Positions 1 through 5,495 of a stretch of 5,702 nucleotides of DNA are shown here, in pieces. Within the stretch, counting starts at the first letter, position 1. Every line of letters begins with the position of its first letter. The notes beneath the pieces are model-generated. The model saw only the letters and a program-made list of their open reading frames with translations, made no database searches and was not told the origin of the DNA. Position numbers and translations under genes: made by a program. The stretch is from Chloroflexia bacterium (GTDB lineage Bacteria > Chloroflexota > Chloroflexia > Thermomicrobiales > CFX8): the NCBI GenBank assembly GCA_013696045.1, contig JACCZH010000193.1:1-5702 (forward strand), read 5' to 3'.

Positions 1-465
1 GCTCTTGCCACTCAGCATTGTGGAAGTATCGTCGCGCTGATGAGGCTCATGTTGTTCGATGATCCAGCAGAATTGTGCGCTATCCCTCGGAATTTCGTGG
101 ACGGCTTCCTCCCGCAGCAGCAGAAGATCGTCCCGAAAATCCTTAAGCACGCGAAGTTGATGGTCCACGGCAGCTAGTTTCCGGTCGAGCAGTAACAAGA
201 CGTGCTCGCATGACTGCTCTCCGTCCCGTCGCAGTGCGAGGATCTCACCAATCTCTTCGAGCGTGAGACCGATTGCCTTCGCCTTGATGATGAAGCGGAG
301 CCGTTCGCGGTCGGCGATGTTGTACAGACGATAGCCGGCCGTGCTCCGGGGCGGCTCTGGAAGCAAGCCGATCTCTTCATAGTAGCGGATGGTCTTGGGA
401 TTGATGCCAAGCTCGCTGGCAAGTTCTCCAATTCGAAACGGGACGTTATAGCTCGCCTGGTTCAT
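1..465 (-). CDS. MerR-family transcriptional regulator, 3' end beyond the window
   Basis: The reading frame opens with ATG at 465 and runs without a stop for 155 codons to position 1, so the C-terminus is missing. Residues 10-48 form the MerR winged helix-turn-helix, with the hallmark stretch KTIRYYEEIGLLPEP and the wing residues GYRLY. Residues 53-80 form the second helical pair, and 88-120 the long dimerisation helix. The effector-binding end resembles metal-sensing MerR proteins of the ZntR/CadR/MerR type: C86 and H88 at the start of the dimer helix, then H123 and C133 in FCWIIE. The Cys-Cys pair of ZntR is absent, so the ligand cannot be named. A GGAGAGG ribosome site (472-478) lies 6 nt before the ATG, supporting this start. 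It follows hypC after 33 nt with no terminator, so it is probably cotranscribed with the hydrogenase genes. A role in nickel or redox control of the operon is inference only. Confidence 0.93.
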   Translation of the reverse strand, partial: MNQASYNVPFRIGELASELGINPKTIRYYEEIGLLPEPPRSTAGYRLYNIADRERLRFIIKAKAIGLTLEEIGEILALRRDGEQSCEHVLLLLDRKLAAVDHQLRVLKDFRDDLLLLREEAVHEIPRDSAQFCWIIEQHEPHQRDDTSTMLSGKS

Positions 466-498
466 TCCTGGCCTCTCCACAGAGTCGCCGTTGCCCGG

Positions 499-732
499 TC
501 ATCTGCTGGCCTCCTCGAGCATCTGCTCCAGCTCTTCCTGGAAGCGCAGGATATCTTCAGCTTCCTCGACGTGCATTTTTTCGAGCGCCTGCCCGGCATA
601 GACGATCAGATACTCGCCGACTGCAACGTCCTCAATGCCGCGCAGGATAACCCACTCCGGCCGGCCGTCATAGAGCACTTCAGCCCGCTCTCCATCAATC
701 TGAAGCACCTTACGCGGTATGGCTTGGCACAT
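499..732 (-). CDS. hypC: HypC/HybG-family [NiFe]-hydrogenase maturation chaperone
   Basis: This 77-residue cytoplasmic protein begins MCQAIPRKV, the HypC signature in which Met1 is removed and Cys2 carries the Fe(CN)2CO group. In the known pathway HypC works with HypD to build this group and delivers it to the immature hydrogenase large subunit. The rest is the short beta-barrel (residues 8-50, with YDGRPEWVILRGIEDVAVGEYLIVYAG) followed by the C-terminal helix (51-77, acidic EEAEDILRFQEELEQML). Length is typical of the family. The ATG overlaps the 3' end of the protease gene by 23 bp, and an AGGAAG ribosome site (739-744) lies 6 nt upstream inside that gene, so translation is probably coupled. 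The partners HypA, B, D, E and F are not in this window. Its likely client is the large subunit encoded upstream. Confidence 0.95.
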   Translation of the reverse strand: MCQAIPRKVLQIDGERAEVLYDGRPEWVILRGIEDVAVGEYLIVYAGQALEKMHVEEAEDILRFQEELEQMLEEASR

Positions 733-1219
733 GAGATTCTTCCTTTAACAATGTGGCCGTCAATTCTCGCAGCTGTCTGATTGCCTCCGCTACCGCAGCC
801 TCAACCGGCGCGCTCAACCCCAGCCCCAAACCATACTCAGCCGGTTGGCAGCCAAGGATAAAGATGCGGGGCGGCAGTACGTTGAGCGCCTTGCCCAGCA
901 GCAGGGCGGTGGAGGGCACGACGAAATGCATGTCGGCCAGGAACTGATCGCGGTTCTCGTCGCTGATCTCGGGCACTTCGGTCTCCAGCAGATAGACCGT
1001 TCCAGGCTCGCCTCCCCGGTCGACGGCGTCCACGAAGACCACCGCCTCGTAACCGTCCATCAACTCCTGAACCAACCCGATTCCGGCAATACCGGACTCG
1101 TAGAGCTTCACGCCATCCGGCACGCCGGCCTCCGCCAACCGCCTGAGCGCCACAATCCCAAAGCCGTCGTCGCGGCACAGATCGTTGCCAATACCGGCGA
1201 TTAATACCCTTGGTTTCAC
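710..1219 (-). CDS. [NiFe]-hydrogenase maturation endopeptidase, peptidase M52 family (HyaD/HybD/HycI type)
   Basis: This 169-residue cytoplasmic protease belongs to the family that removes the C-terminal peptide of the hydrogenase large subunit after nickel insertion, locking the active site. The N-terminal motif GIGNDLCRDDGFG (residues 9-21) is canonical. The nickel-sensing ligands known from E. coli HybD (E16, D62, H93) correspond to D18, D64 (in VVFVDAVD) and probably H98 (in ADMHFVVPS). The core alpha/beta fold continues through LPPRIFILGCQPAEYGLGLGLS (about 116-137), and a helix plus short polar tail closes the protein. The start is a GTG in a GTGA overlap with the stop of the preceding gene, with AGGAGAG upstream. 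The 3' end overlaps hypC. It is the only M52 gene here with an intact metal site, so it most likely processes the large subunit encoded at 2725-4614. Confidence 0.95.
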   Translation of the reverse strand: MKPRVLIAGIGNDLCRDDGFGIVALRRLAEAGVPDGVKLYESGIAGIGLVQELMDGYEAVVFVDAVDRGGEPGTVYLLETEVPEISDENRDQFLADMHFVVPSTALLLGKALNVLPPRIFILGCQPAEYGLGLGLSAPVEAAVAEAIRQLRELTATLLKEESHVPSHTA

Positions 1220-1545
1220 CAGGGATCGCTCTCCTGGTACTCAGGCAGATCGTAAAGATCGAGCAATGTTTTGACCACGCCATCCTGAATGACCCGCTCG
1301 GTCAAGCCTCTTCCGCCAAGGGTCGTCATCAGGCGCAACATGCGGTCAAGCCCCTGCCGGTGTAGCATGTCAACCCCCTTAAGCAAGGCAAAAACTTGCT
1401 CGCGCAACTGCTCGTCCTCGATCGTCTCCAGGTTCGTCAGACCGGTGCCGACCCAATCGAGTAGCTGCTGGAACTCCTCCGGCGGTTCGTACACCACCTC
1501 ACCCGGCTGGATGACCGGCAGTTTCATTCTGATCGGTTGCGCCAT
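1216..1545 (-). CDS. small helical hydrogenase-operon protein, resembling the N-terminal domain of hydrogenase-associated NifU-family proteins
   Basis: This 109-residue protein starts MAQPIRMKLPVIQPGEVVYEP and is otherwise mostly helical and acidic: EEFQQLLDWV (about 25-34), DEQLREQVFALLKGVDMLHRQGLDRMLRLM (about 45-74), and a final helix ending LLDLYDLPEYQESDPW. The pattern of a helical bundle with 'LLxxxDxLHxxGLxRxL' followed by 'xLLxLYxLP' resembles, from memory, the N-terminal region of NifU-family proteins encoded in hydrogenase operons. The Fe-S-binding NifU domain with its Cys-x-x-Cys is absent, and there are no cysteines at all. ATG 1545 is preferred over an in-frame ATG at 1677, because the extra 44 residues would be read through the inverted repeat; GAGAG lies upstream of 1545. 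Its stop overlaps the GTG of the protease gene (GTGA), placing it with maturation genes. A chaperone or adaptor role is inference. Function is unknown. Confidence 0.8.
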   Translation of the reverse strand: MAQPIRMKLPVIQPGEVVYEPPEEFQQLLDWVGTGLTNLETIEDEQLREQVFALLKGVDMLHRQGLDRMLRLMTTLGGRGLTERVIQDGVVKTLLDLYDLPEYQESDPW

Positions 1546-1567
1546 ATGCGGACTCTCTCTGCTTTGA

Positions 1568-1648
1568 CAGTCATCCTGAGAAACGAAGGATCTCCTATTA
1601 TGACCCTCGCCGACCCGGCCAGAGATCCTTCGTTCCTCAGGATGACTG
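1568..1648. repeat. long near-perfect inverted repeat (MITE-like or palindromic intergenic repeat)
   Basis: The arms at 1568-1594 and 1622-1648 are 27 nt each and complementary at 26 positions, separated by a 27-nt spacer. Their core is TCATCCTGAG(A/G)AACGAAGG. I recall this core as a very common dispersed intergenic palindrome in environmental bacterial genomes; its translation gives peptides like 'HPEERRI'. It lies between the winged-helix gene and the NifU-N-like gene on the operon's transcript. There is no U-tract after the stem, so it is not a classical terminator. It could act as an mRNA stability or attenuation structure. Confidence 0.88.
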
Positions 1649-1680
1649 ATGGAAGGCCGCTGCGCACCGCAACGCATCGA

Positions 1681-1700
1681 TCATCGTCAACGAAGGGTCC
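1681..1700. repeat. possible degenerate third arm of the palindromic repeat
   Basis: The bases TCATCGTCAACGAAGGGTCC resemble the repeat arm TCATCCTGAGAAACGAAGGA with a short deletion and substitutions. It lies about 30 nt from the intact palindrome, just downstream of the winged-helix gene's stop. It may be a remnant of a second copy or a chance match; the similarity is short. Confidence 0.35.
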
Positions 1701-1706
1701 CAAAGG

Positions 1707-2081
1707 CTACGCCACCATCGCGCAATGCGCGCAACCGTCGCCGCGGATGCCTTTGCAATATGGGCAATCCGGACCGCATTCGCCATGGGCTGTCTTCTGA
1801 AGGTCGGCAACTTCGTCGTGGAACCGCCGGCCACCCTCGCGAGCCCCCAGATCGGTCAGCACATAGCGCCCATCTGCTTCAGCGAGCTGGCCGTCTTCCA
1901 CGAGAATCTCGAGTTGTTCCGCCAGGAGATCCGCGTCAAGAGCGAGGAAGCCCATAAGCCCGCGCGCATCAACATCTTCGCCGAAGCCTTCGCCACGCAT
2001 CCAGTACATGGCCTGCAAGATATCGTCACGGCAGCGCAAAGCTTCTATCGAGTCTAACGTTTGTCTTTGCGTGTCACTCAT
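1707..2081 (-). CDS. small winged-helix protein with a C-terminal Cys/His metal-binding cluster
   Basis: This 124-residue protein has two parts. Residues 18-88 look like a winged helix: a first helix (DDILQAMYWMRGEG), a helix-turn-helix-like stretch (VDARGLMGFLALDADLLAEQL), then GQLAEADGRYVLTDLG as the wing and a following helix. Residues 99-120 carry a dense ligand set: H99, C102, C106, C109, C117, H119 and C120. This looks like a zinc ribbon or an Fe-S site. I do not recognise a named family. ATG 2081 is preferred over upstream in-frame starts because AAGGAGA (2092-2098) precedes it and because it overlaps the stop of the preceding gene by only 8 bp, suggesting translational coupling. Its place among hydrogenase maturation genes suggests a regulator sensing metal or redox state, or a non-DNA-binding adaptor that handles metal. 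Neither can be decided from sequence. Confidence 0.88.
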   Translation of the reverse strand: MSDTQRQTLDSIEALRCRDDILQAMYWMRGEGFGEDVDARGLMGFLALDADLLAEQLEILVEDGQLAEADGRYVLTDLGAREGGRRFHDEVADLQKTAHGECGPDCPYCKGIRGDGCAHCAMVA

Positions 2082-2589
2082 TGAACGTCTGTCTCCTTTC
2101 GGTGTGTTCCGCCTCCAGAAACACGTCATCCCGGATTGCGTCCACAACTTCGTTCAAGCGCTGCTTGCCGAACTGCCCAAGCTCCAGGCCCCACTCGACG
2201 TCCACCGGCTCAAACTCGATCACCGACGTCCGGGCCGGAAGCAAGCCAAAGTAGCCAGCGACGACCAAGGTGTTCTCGACGCTCACTACGCCGGTTACTG
2301 CCTCGGTCACCCTTTGGTGCACATCCTCCGGCGACCATTGAGCATTATCCCACTCATAGCGTGTCACCATGGCGGGCGGGCGGCCGCGCTGCATCGCCCC
2401 GGCAAAGATCGCCCGGTCAAAGCGTCCCGGATCGTCCTGAAACCACTGGACCACCGTAATCGGCCCGTAGCTCAGATCCTCAATCTGCACCTCGGCCGGC
2501 CACTCCATCGTCTGTAACCGCTCAACCAACTGCGGCCCGAACGACAGGTCGCTCAGGTGCGAATAGCCAACGCCGGCCACCAGAATCAC
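2074..2589 (-). CDS. M52 hydrogenase-maturation-protease-like protein, apparently lacking the metal ligands
   Basis: The 171-residue protein has the M52 fold pattern: MILVAGVGYSHLSDLSFGPQLV (1-22), a central strand RAIFAGAMQRGRP (59-71) and GLLPARTSVIEFEPVDVEWGLELG (about 115-138), followed by a C-terminal helix. Compared with the intact protease downstream, the canonical GNxLxxD(D/E)G loop has become GYSHLSDLSFG. The HybD E16 equivalent is L15, and the D62 equivalent is G64. The histidine ligand has no clear match; H91 is about 8 residues off in an ungapped alignment. It is therefore probably not an active nickel-dependent endopeptidase and may act as a chaperone or scaffold for the large subunit. 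The start is GTG at 2589, with only a weak GGGG ribosome site. The gene follows the inverted repeat after the large subunit, and its stop overlaps the next start. The frame is intact, so it is not a decaying pseudogene. Confidence 0.85.
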   Translation of the reverse strand: MILVAGVGYSHLSDLSFGPQLVERLQTMEWPAEVQIEDLSYGPITVVQWFQDDPGRFDRAIFAGAMQRGRPPAMVTRYEWDNAQWSPEDVHQRVTEAVTGVVSVENTLVVAGYFGLLPARTSVIEFEPVDVEWGLELGQFGKQRLNEVVDAIRDDVFLEAEHTERRQTFNE

Positions 2590-2603
2590 ACCAACCCCGT
2601 CTT

Positions 2604-2683
2604 TCGACCGCAGCGCAGCGGAGTGGAGAGAGCTCGTGCCAGACCAGGCTTTGGTGGGACTGAGATCTCTCCACTTCGGTCGA
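2604..2683. repeat. interrupted inverted repeat (dispersed palindromic intergenic element)
   Basis: On the left are TCGACCG (2604-2610) and AGTGGAGAGA (2622-2631). On the right these pair with CGGTCGA (2677-2683) and TCTCTCCACT (2666-2675). An 11-base insert (CAGCGCAGCGG) sits in the left arm, facing a single base on the right. The arms match a common environmental repeat whose translation gives 'VISTEVERS', as I recall. It occupies most of the 135-nt gap (2590-2724) between the large-subunit stop and the protease-like gene. No U-tract follows it, but a stem here could lower expression of the downstream genes relative to the structural gene. Confidence 0.8.
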
Positions 2684-2724
2684 GATGACTGGTGATGCGC
2701 GCCGGCCGGGATAACAGCATCGTG

Positions 2725-4614
2725 CTAATGCTCCAACCCACATGCACAGGTGTTCACTTCACGCGTGATAACGCCCCGGTCGGTGTGAACGTGTGTCGTG
2801 CATGGCATACACGGGTCGAACGAACGGATGGCGCGCAGGATGTCGATACCCTGGAAGTCCGCGATACTGGAACTTTCCAGAATCGGTGTATTCAGTACTG
2901 CCTCCTCATACTTGCCGGGCAGACCCCATGGATCGCGCGGCGAAGCGTTGGTCGTCGACGGGGTGATGATCTGGTAGTTGCTGCACACTCCGTCTTCGAT
3001 CACCACATGGTGGGTCAGAAATCCACGTCCCGCGCCCCAGAACCCGACACCGAGGTGCACGCCCTTCTTGGGAATCTCGAACTTGGTGCTCACCGCGGTC
3101 TCGCCGGCTTTCATCAAATCCATGCCCTGCTGCCAGACATTCATCGCCACCATGGCGGTGTAAGCCACGCTGTATGCCCGGCCACGGTTGCGCTCGAAGG
3201 CGTTCCAGACATCCGGAACATGCCACTCCAGCTCCATCTCCGGCATCCTGCCTTCGGGGATGAGCAGCTTCAGGCTGTGTCCGGTGGCTTCAATATACGG
3301 ATTGGCCGGGATCTTCTGGGCCACAGCGGTGTTCCAGAGCCGGGCCGTACACTCGGCGTCCATGGCCTGGCGGTCCCAGCGCGGCGAGGTCGACCAGGTG
3401 TACTTCTCTCGCCAGTTCGGTGCCTGCGGACGCGGTTTGGTGTCTTTGTTCCATGGGTGATGCGGGCTGAGCGGCGCACCGGCCGGGTCGGTCGGGAACC
3501 GGTAGCCATCCCATTCCTCATAGAAGGAGTGCTCTACGAACTCTTCCAGACCCAGGTTGATGTTCTGAAGCTTGGTCGTCACCAGCTCGCCATTAATGAT
3601 GACGCCCGGTGTCGCCCAGCGCTTCTCGCCCCACTCGTTGCAGTTCTCGTAGGTGGCGTCATAGGCATACGGATCGTCCCAGATGCCGCTGTCGATCAGA
3701 TTGGCAGTGGTGCGTCCCACGTCCCGGTATTTCGGGTCAGCGTCGTAGAAGAAGTTGCACAGATCGTCGTAGATGGTCACGACTCGCTTGGAGTAATCAA
3801 AGAACTGCTGCAAGCGCAGGTAAATCTCGTTGAAGGTGGTCAGGTTCACCGTTGCGCTGACACCGCCCGGCACGACCGTCTGCGGATGCGGAAACTTGCC
3901 GCCAATAAGGACGTATGCCTCGCGCGCGATACGCGTCATCCCGATCGCTTCGAGATAGAGGCTGCCTTCAAGCGGATTGAGATCGCGCATGATGTCGCCA
4001 ACAGTCGCGTAGCCATGCACTTCAGCGTTTGGTGCGCCCGTCTTCTCAGCGCGCTCGAACAACTCCGGGTTCGTGCGGCGCACGACGACTTCCGAATAAT
4101 CCGGGCCGGCCAGCAAGAAGAGGTGCAACGGATTGTCATACAGGAACTCAAGCGCCAGAAGTAGGTTGCGAATGACTATGCCGAGTGGCGGAGGTTTAAC
4201 GCCAATCGCCATCTCAATTGCCAGCGCAGCACAGGTAGCATGCACGCCACCGCAGACACCGCAAGCGCGGCTGGTGATATAGATCGCGTCACGCGGGTCG
4301 CGGCCCATCATGATGATTTCGTAACCCCGGAAGAGCGTCGCCACCGAGCGGCTCTCGATCACCTTGCGCTGCTCATGATCGACGACCGAGTGGAACGCCA
4401 GCGCTCCGGCAACACGCGTAACGGGGTCAAAGTTTTTCTGCTCGATGTGCCCATTGCGTTCCAGCAGGTCTTCTATCTGGTCACGGGTGAGCGTCTGAAC
4501 GCCGCCACCGTTCATGCTTGGGCTCACGTCGGTCGCATATGGATCGGGAATATCTTCCTTAAGATAAGGCCGGCCGTCGGCGTCAAACTCAACCGGCAGA
4601 TTCTTAAAGCACAT
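2725..4614 (-). CDS. [NiFe]-hydrogenase large (catalytic) subunit, group 1 high-affinity-like (1h/1l-type)
   Basis: The 629-residue subunit holds the NiFe(CN)2CO centre that splits H2. The start of the conserved core is FDPVTRVAG (62-70). The L1 motif RACGVCGGVH (116-125) gives C118 and C121, and the L2 motif SFDPCMPCTTH (598-608) gives C602, C605 and H608. All four nickel cysteines are present. Family knowledge predicts cleavage after H608, removing 21 residues that include C623 and C625. Length and motifs such as LFRGYEIIMMGRDPRDA suit the group 1 high-affinity uptake enzymes; the exact subgroup needs phylogeny. I chose ATG 4614, which overlaps the previous gene's TAA by 11 bp and begins MCFKNLPVEFD, a start I recall in relatives. 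A TTG at 4686 would add 24 residues and overlap the previous gene by 83 bp. The electron-transferring small subunit gene is not in the window. Confidence 0.97.
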   Translation of the reverse strand: MCFKNLPVEFDADGRPYLKEDIPDPYATDVSPSMNGGGVQTLTRDQIEDLLERNGHIEQKNFDPVTRVAGALAFHSVVDHEQRKVIESRSVATLFRGYEIIMMGRDPRDAIYITSRACGVCGGVHATCAALAIEMAIGVKPPPLGIVIRNLLLALEFLYDNPLHLFLLAGPDYSEVVVRRTNPELFERAEKTGAPNAEVHGYATVGDIMRDLNPLEGSLYLEAIGMTRIAREAYVLIGGKFPHPQTVVPGGVSATVNLTTFNEIYLRLQQFFDYSKRVVTIYDDLCNFFYDADPKYRDVGRTTANLIDSGIWDDPYAYDATYENCNEWGEKRWATPGVIINGELVTTKLQNINLGLEEFVEHSFYEEWDGYRFPTDPAGAPLSPHHPWNKDTKPRPQAPNWREKYTWSTSPRWDRQAMDAECTARLWNTAVAQKIPANPYIEATGHSLKLLIPEGRMPEMELEWHVPDVWNAFERNRGRAYSVAYTAMVAMNVWQQGMDLMKAGETAVSTKFEIPKKGVHLGVGFWGAGRGFLTHHVVIEDGVCSNYQIITPSTTNASPRDPWGLPGKYEEAVLNTPILESSSIADFQGIDILRAIRSFDPCMPCTTHVHTDRGVITREVNTCACGLEH

Positions 4615-4888
4615 GGCGGCCCCGTTCTCGTTCAAATACCCTCTCGGCGCCTGCCAGGTGCCGGTCGGTTCCACGTAACGTGTCAAGTAGCGCCGTCAGC
4701 GCTCCGTTTATCGTCGTCAGATGTTCCGGCAGCGGCTTCGCGTGCCCCTGAATCGCCTGGAGTCCGCCAACGAGCTGCTTCAAATGCTGGTCCGCCTTCC
4801 ATAGAAAATAGGCGATTGCCACCAGATAGACAACCAGAACAAGCACAACGATAGCAACCGCCGCCAGTGTGAGATAGGTCAGGATCAT
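4604..4888 (-). CDS. small single-span membrane protein with helical tail, unit B'
   Basis: This 94-residue protein has one strongly hydrophobic segment (about 5-30: LTLAAVAIVVLVLVVYLVAIAYFLW), then a helical, cytoplasm-like tail of about 60 residues ending in a charged ERERGRH stretch. I know no named family. Its tail aligns without gaps with that of the 103-residue protein two genes upstream: G42, A45, I46, L53, N61, L64, L71, D75, H77 and L78 match G54, A57, I58, L65, N73, L76, L83, D87, H89 and L90. That is 10 identities over 37 positions. The ATG forms an ATGA overlap with the upstream stop, with GGGAGGG about 7 nt before it. It directly precedes, and overlaps by 11 bp, the hydrogenase large subunit. 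A membrane-anchoring or scaffold role for the hydrogenase is inference. Confidence 0.88.
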   Translation of the reverse strand: MILTYLTLAAVAIVVLVLVVYLVAIAYFLWKADQHLKQLVGGLQAIQGHAKPLPEHLTTINGALTALLDTLRGTDRHLAGAERVFERERGRHVL

Positions 4889-5181
4889 CCTCGTGCCCTC
4901 CCCGCCAATGCGCCTTCTATGGTTCCCGCGTGCTCCTCAATGGCGTGGGCCGTCGCCAGAATACCGCCTGCGCTCTCTATGGTCTGGTTCAACGCCGTAA
5001 TATTGGCCGTATTGCCTGCCACGCCAACGCCGGCTTCAAGAGTGCGAGCCGCGTAGTGTTCGATCTGGCGGGCTGCTTTGAGAGCACGATGCAGAAGGTA
5101 GACCGCCAGCGGCAGCACGATGACCACTGCGACAATCAATGTTATCCACCACAGAACGTAGACAATGGTTGGCACATCCAC
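4885..5181 (-). CDS. small single-span membrane protein with helical tail, unit A'
   Basis: This 98-residue protein has a membrane segment at about 6-30 (IVYVLWWITLIVAVVIVLPLAVYLL), then a basic stretch (HRALKAARQ) and a helical tail rich in Ala, Gly and Thr. The basic residues just after the span suggest the tail faces the cytoplasm. The tail aligns with the partial gene at the window's right end: residues 51-81 share 12 of 31 positions, including AxNT, GGIL/TGIL and, after a small gap, AIEEHA against AIEQHA. No family is recognised. The start is taken as GTG 5181 because AGGAAGG (5191-5197) lies 9 nt before it; a TTG at 5187 is only 3 nt from that site. The stop overlaps the next ATG (ATGA). 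It probably acts with its neighbours in one membrane complex, which is inference. Confidence 0.85.
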   Translation of the reverse strand: MDVPTIVYVLWWITLIVAVVIVLPLAVYLLHRALKAARQIEHYAARTLEAGVGVAGNTANITALNQTIESAGGILATAHAIEEHAGTIEGALAGRARG

Positions 5182-5183
5182 GA

Positions 5184-5495
5184 TCAACCACCTTCCTGAC
5201 GCACAACAGCCTCGATGGTCCGCACCAGATGGCCGTCGATGCTTTGCAATCCAGCCGCCGCCTGATCCAGTGACGCATTGAGCCGCATGACTTCGGGTCC
5301 AAGATGGCTGGTCTGTTGCTCGATAGCCCGCACCCCGAACGCGATTTTGCCCAGCCCGCTTAACCGGCTGCTGTAGCCCGGTTTGTCGCCGCCGATACTC
5401 TCCAGCGTCGCGATGATTTTGATCAGGAAGAAGACCAGCGCACCGAAGAGCACCAGCACTGCCAGCACTGACAGGACCATCAAGAGGATTGTCAT
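5184..5495 (-). CDS. small single-span membrane protein with helical tail, unit B
   Basis: This 103-residue protein begins with a membrane segment (about 3-28: ILLMVLSVLAVLVLFGALVFF), followed by a Gly-rich turn (about 35-49) and a helical tail with AIEQQ and SIDGHLVRTIEAVV. It is a relative of the 94-residue protein encoded at 4604-4888, as described there. Its general shape recalls DUF948-like or chemoreceptor-like coiled-coil proteins, but I do not assign it to either. ATG 5495 is chosen over an in-frame ATG at 5534 for two reasons. It overlaps the upstream stop as ATGA, and GGGGAG (5503-5508) lies 7 nt before it. The stop is followed within 3 nt by the next start. It has no cysteines, so it cannot itself bind a cluster. 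Its likely job is structural, in the hydrogenase membrane assembly. Confidence 0.87.
   Translation of the reverse strand: MTILLMVLSVLAVLVLFGALVFFLIKIIATLESIGGDKPGYSSRLSGLGKIAFGVRAIEQQTSHLGPEVMRLNASLDQAAAGLQSIDGHLVRTIEAVVRQEGG
5191..5197 (-). promoter_or_regulatory. ribosome binding site deciding the GTG start of the 98-residue membrane protein
   Basis: AGGAAGG on the minus strand lies 9 nt before GTG 5181 but only 3 nt before the alternative TTG 5187. It sits within the last codons of the preceding gene, so re-initiation by terminating ribosomes is likely. Confidence 0.65.

Noticed and set aside
174..431. 85-codon minus-strand frame within the MerR region
   Set aside because: It is out of frame with the clear MerR protein, which is open to position 1.
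466..498. Promoter or terminator between hypC and the MerR gene
   Set aside because: The 33-nt gap contains only the ribosome site and shows no hairpin with a T-run and no convincing -35/-10 pair.
1568..1648. Rho-independent terminator at the inverted repeat
   Set aside because: The stem is long but has a 27-nt loop and no U-tract on either strand, and operon genes continue on both sides.
2692..4164. 490-codon open frame on the plus strand
   Set aside because: It lies antisense to the large-subunit gene, whose motifs are unmistakable. Long antisense frames are expected opposite high-GC coding sequence. Its translation shows no recognisable domain.
2725..4686. Longer large subunit starting at TTG 4686
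   Set aside because: It would overlap the preceding gene by 83 bp, has no good ribosome site, and adds 24 residues before the MCFKNLP start remembered from relatives. It is not excluded.
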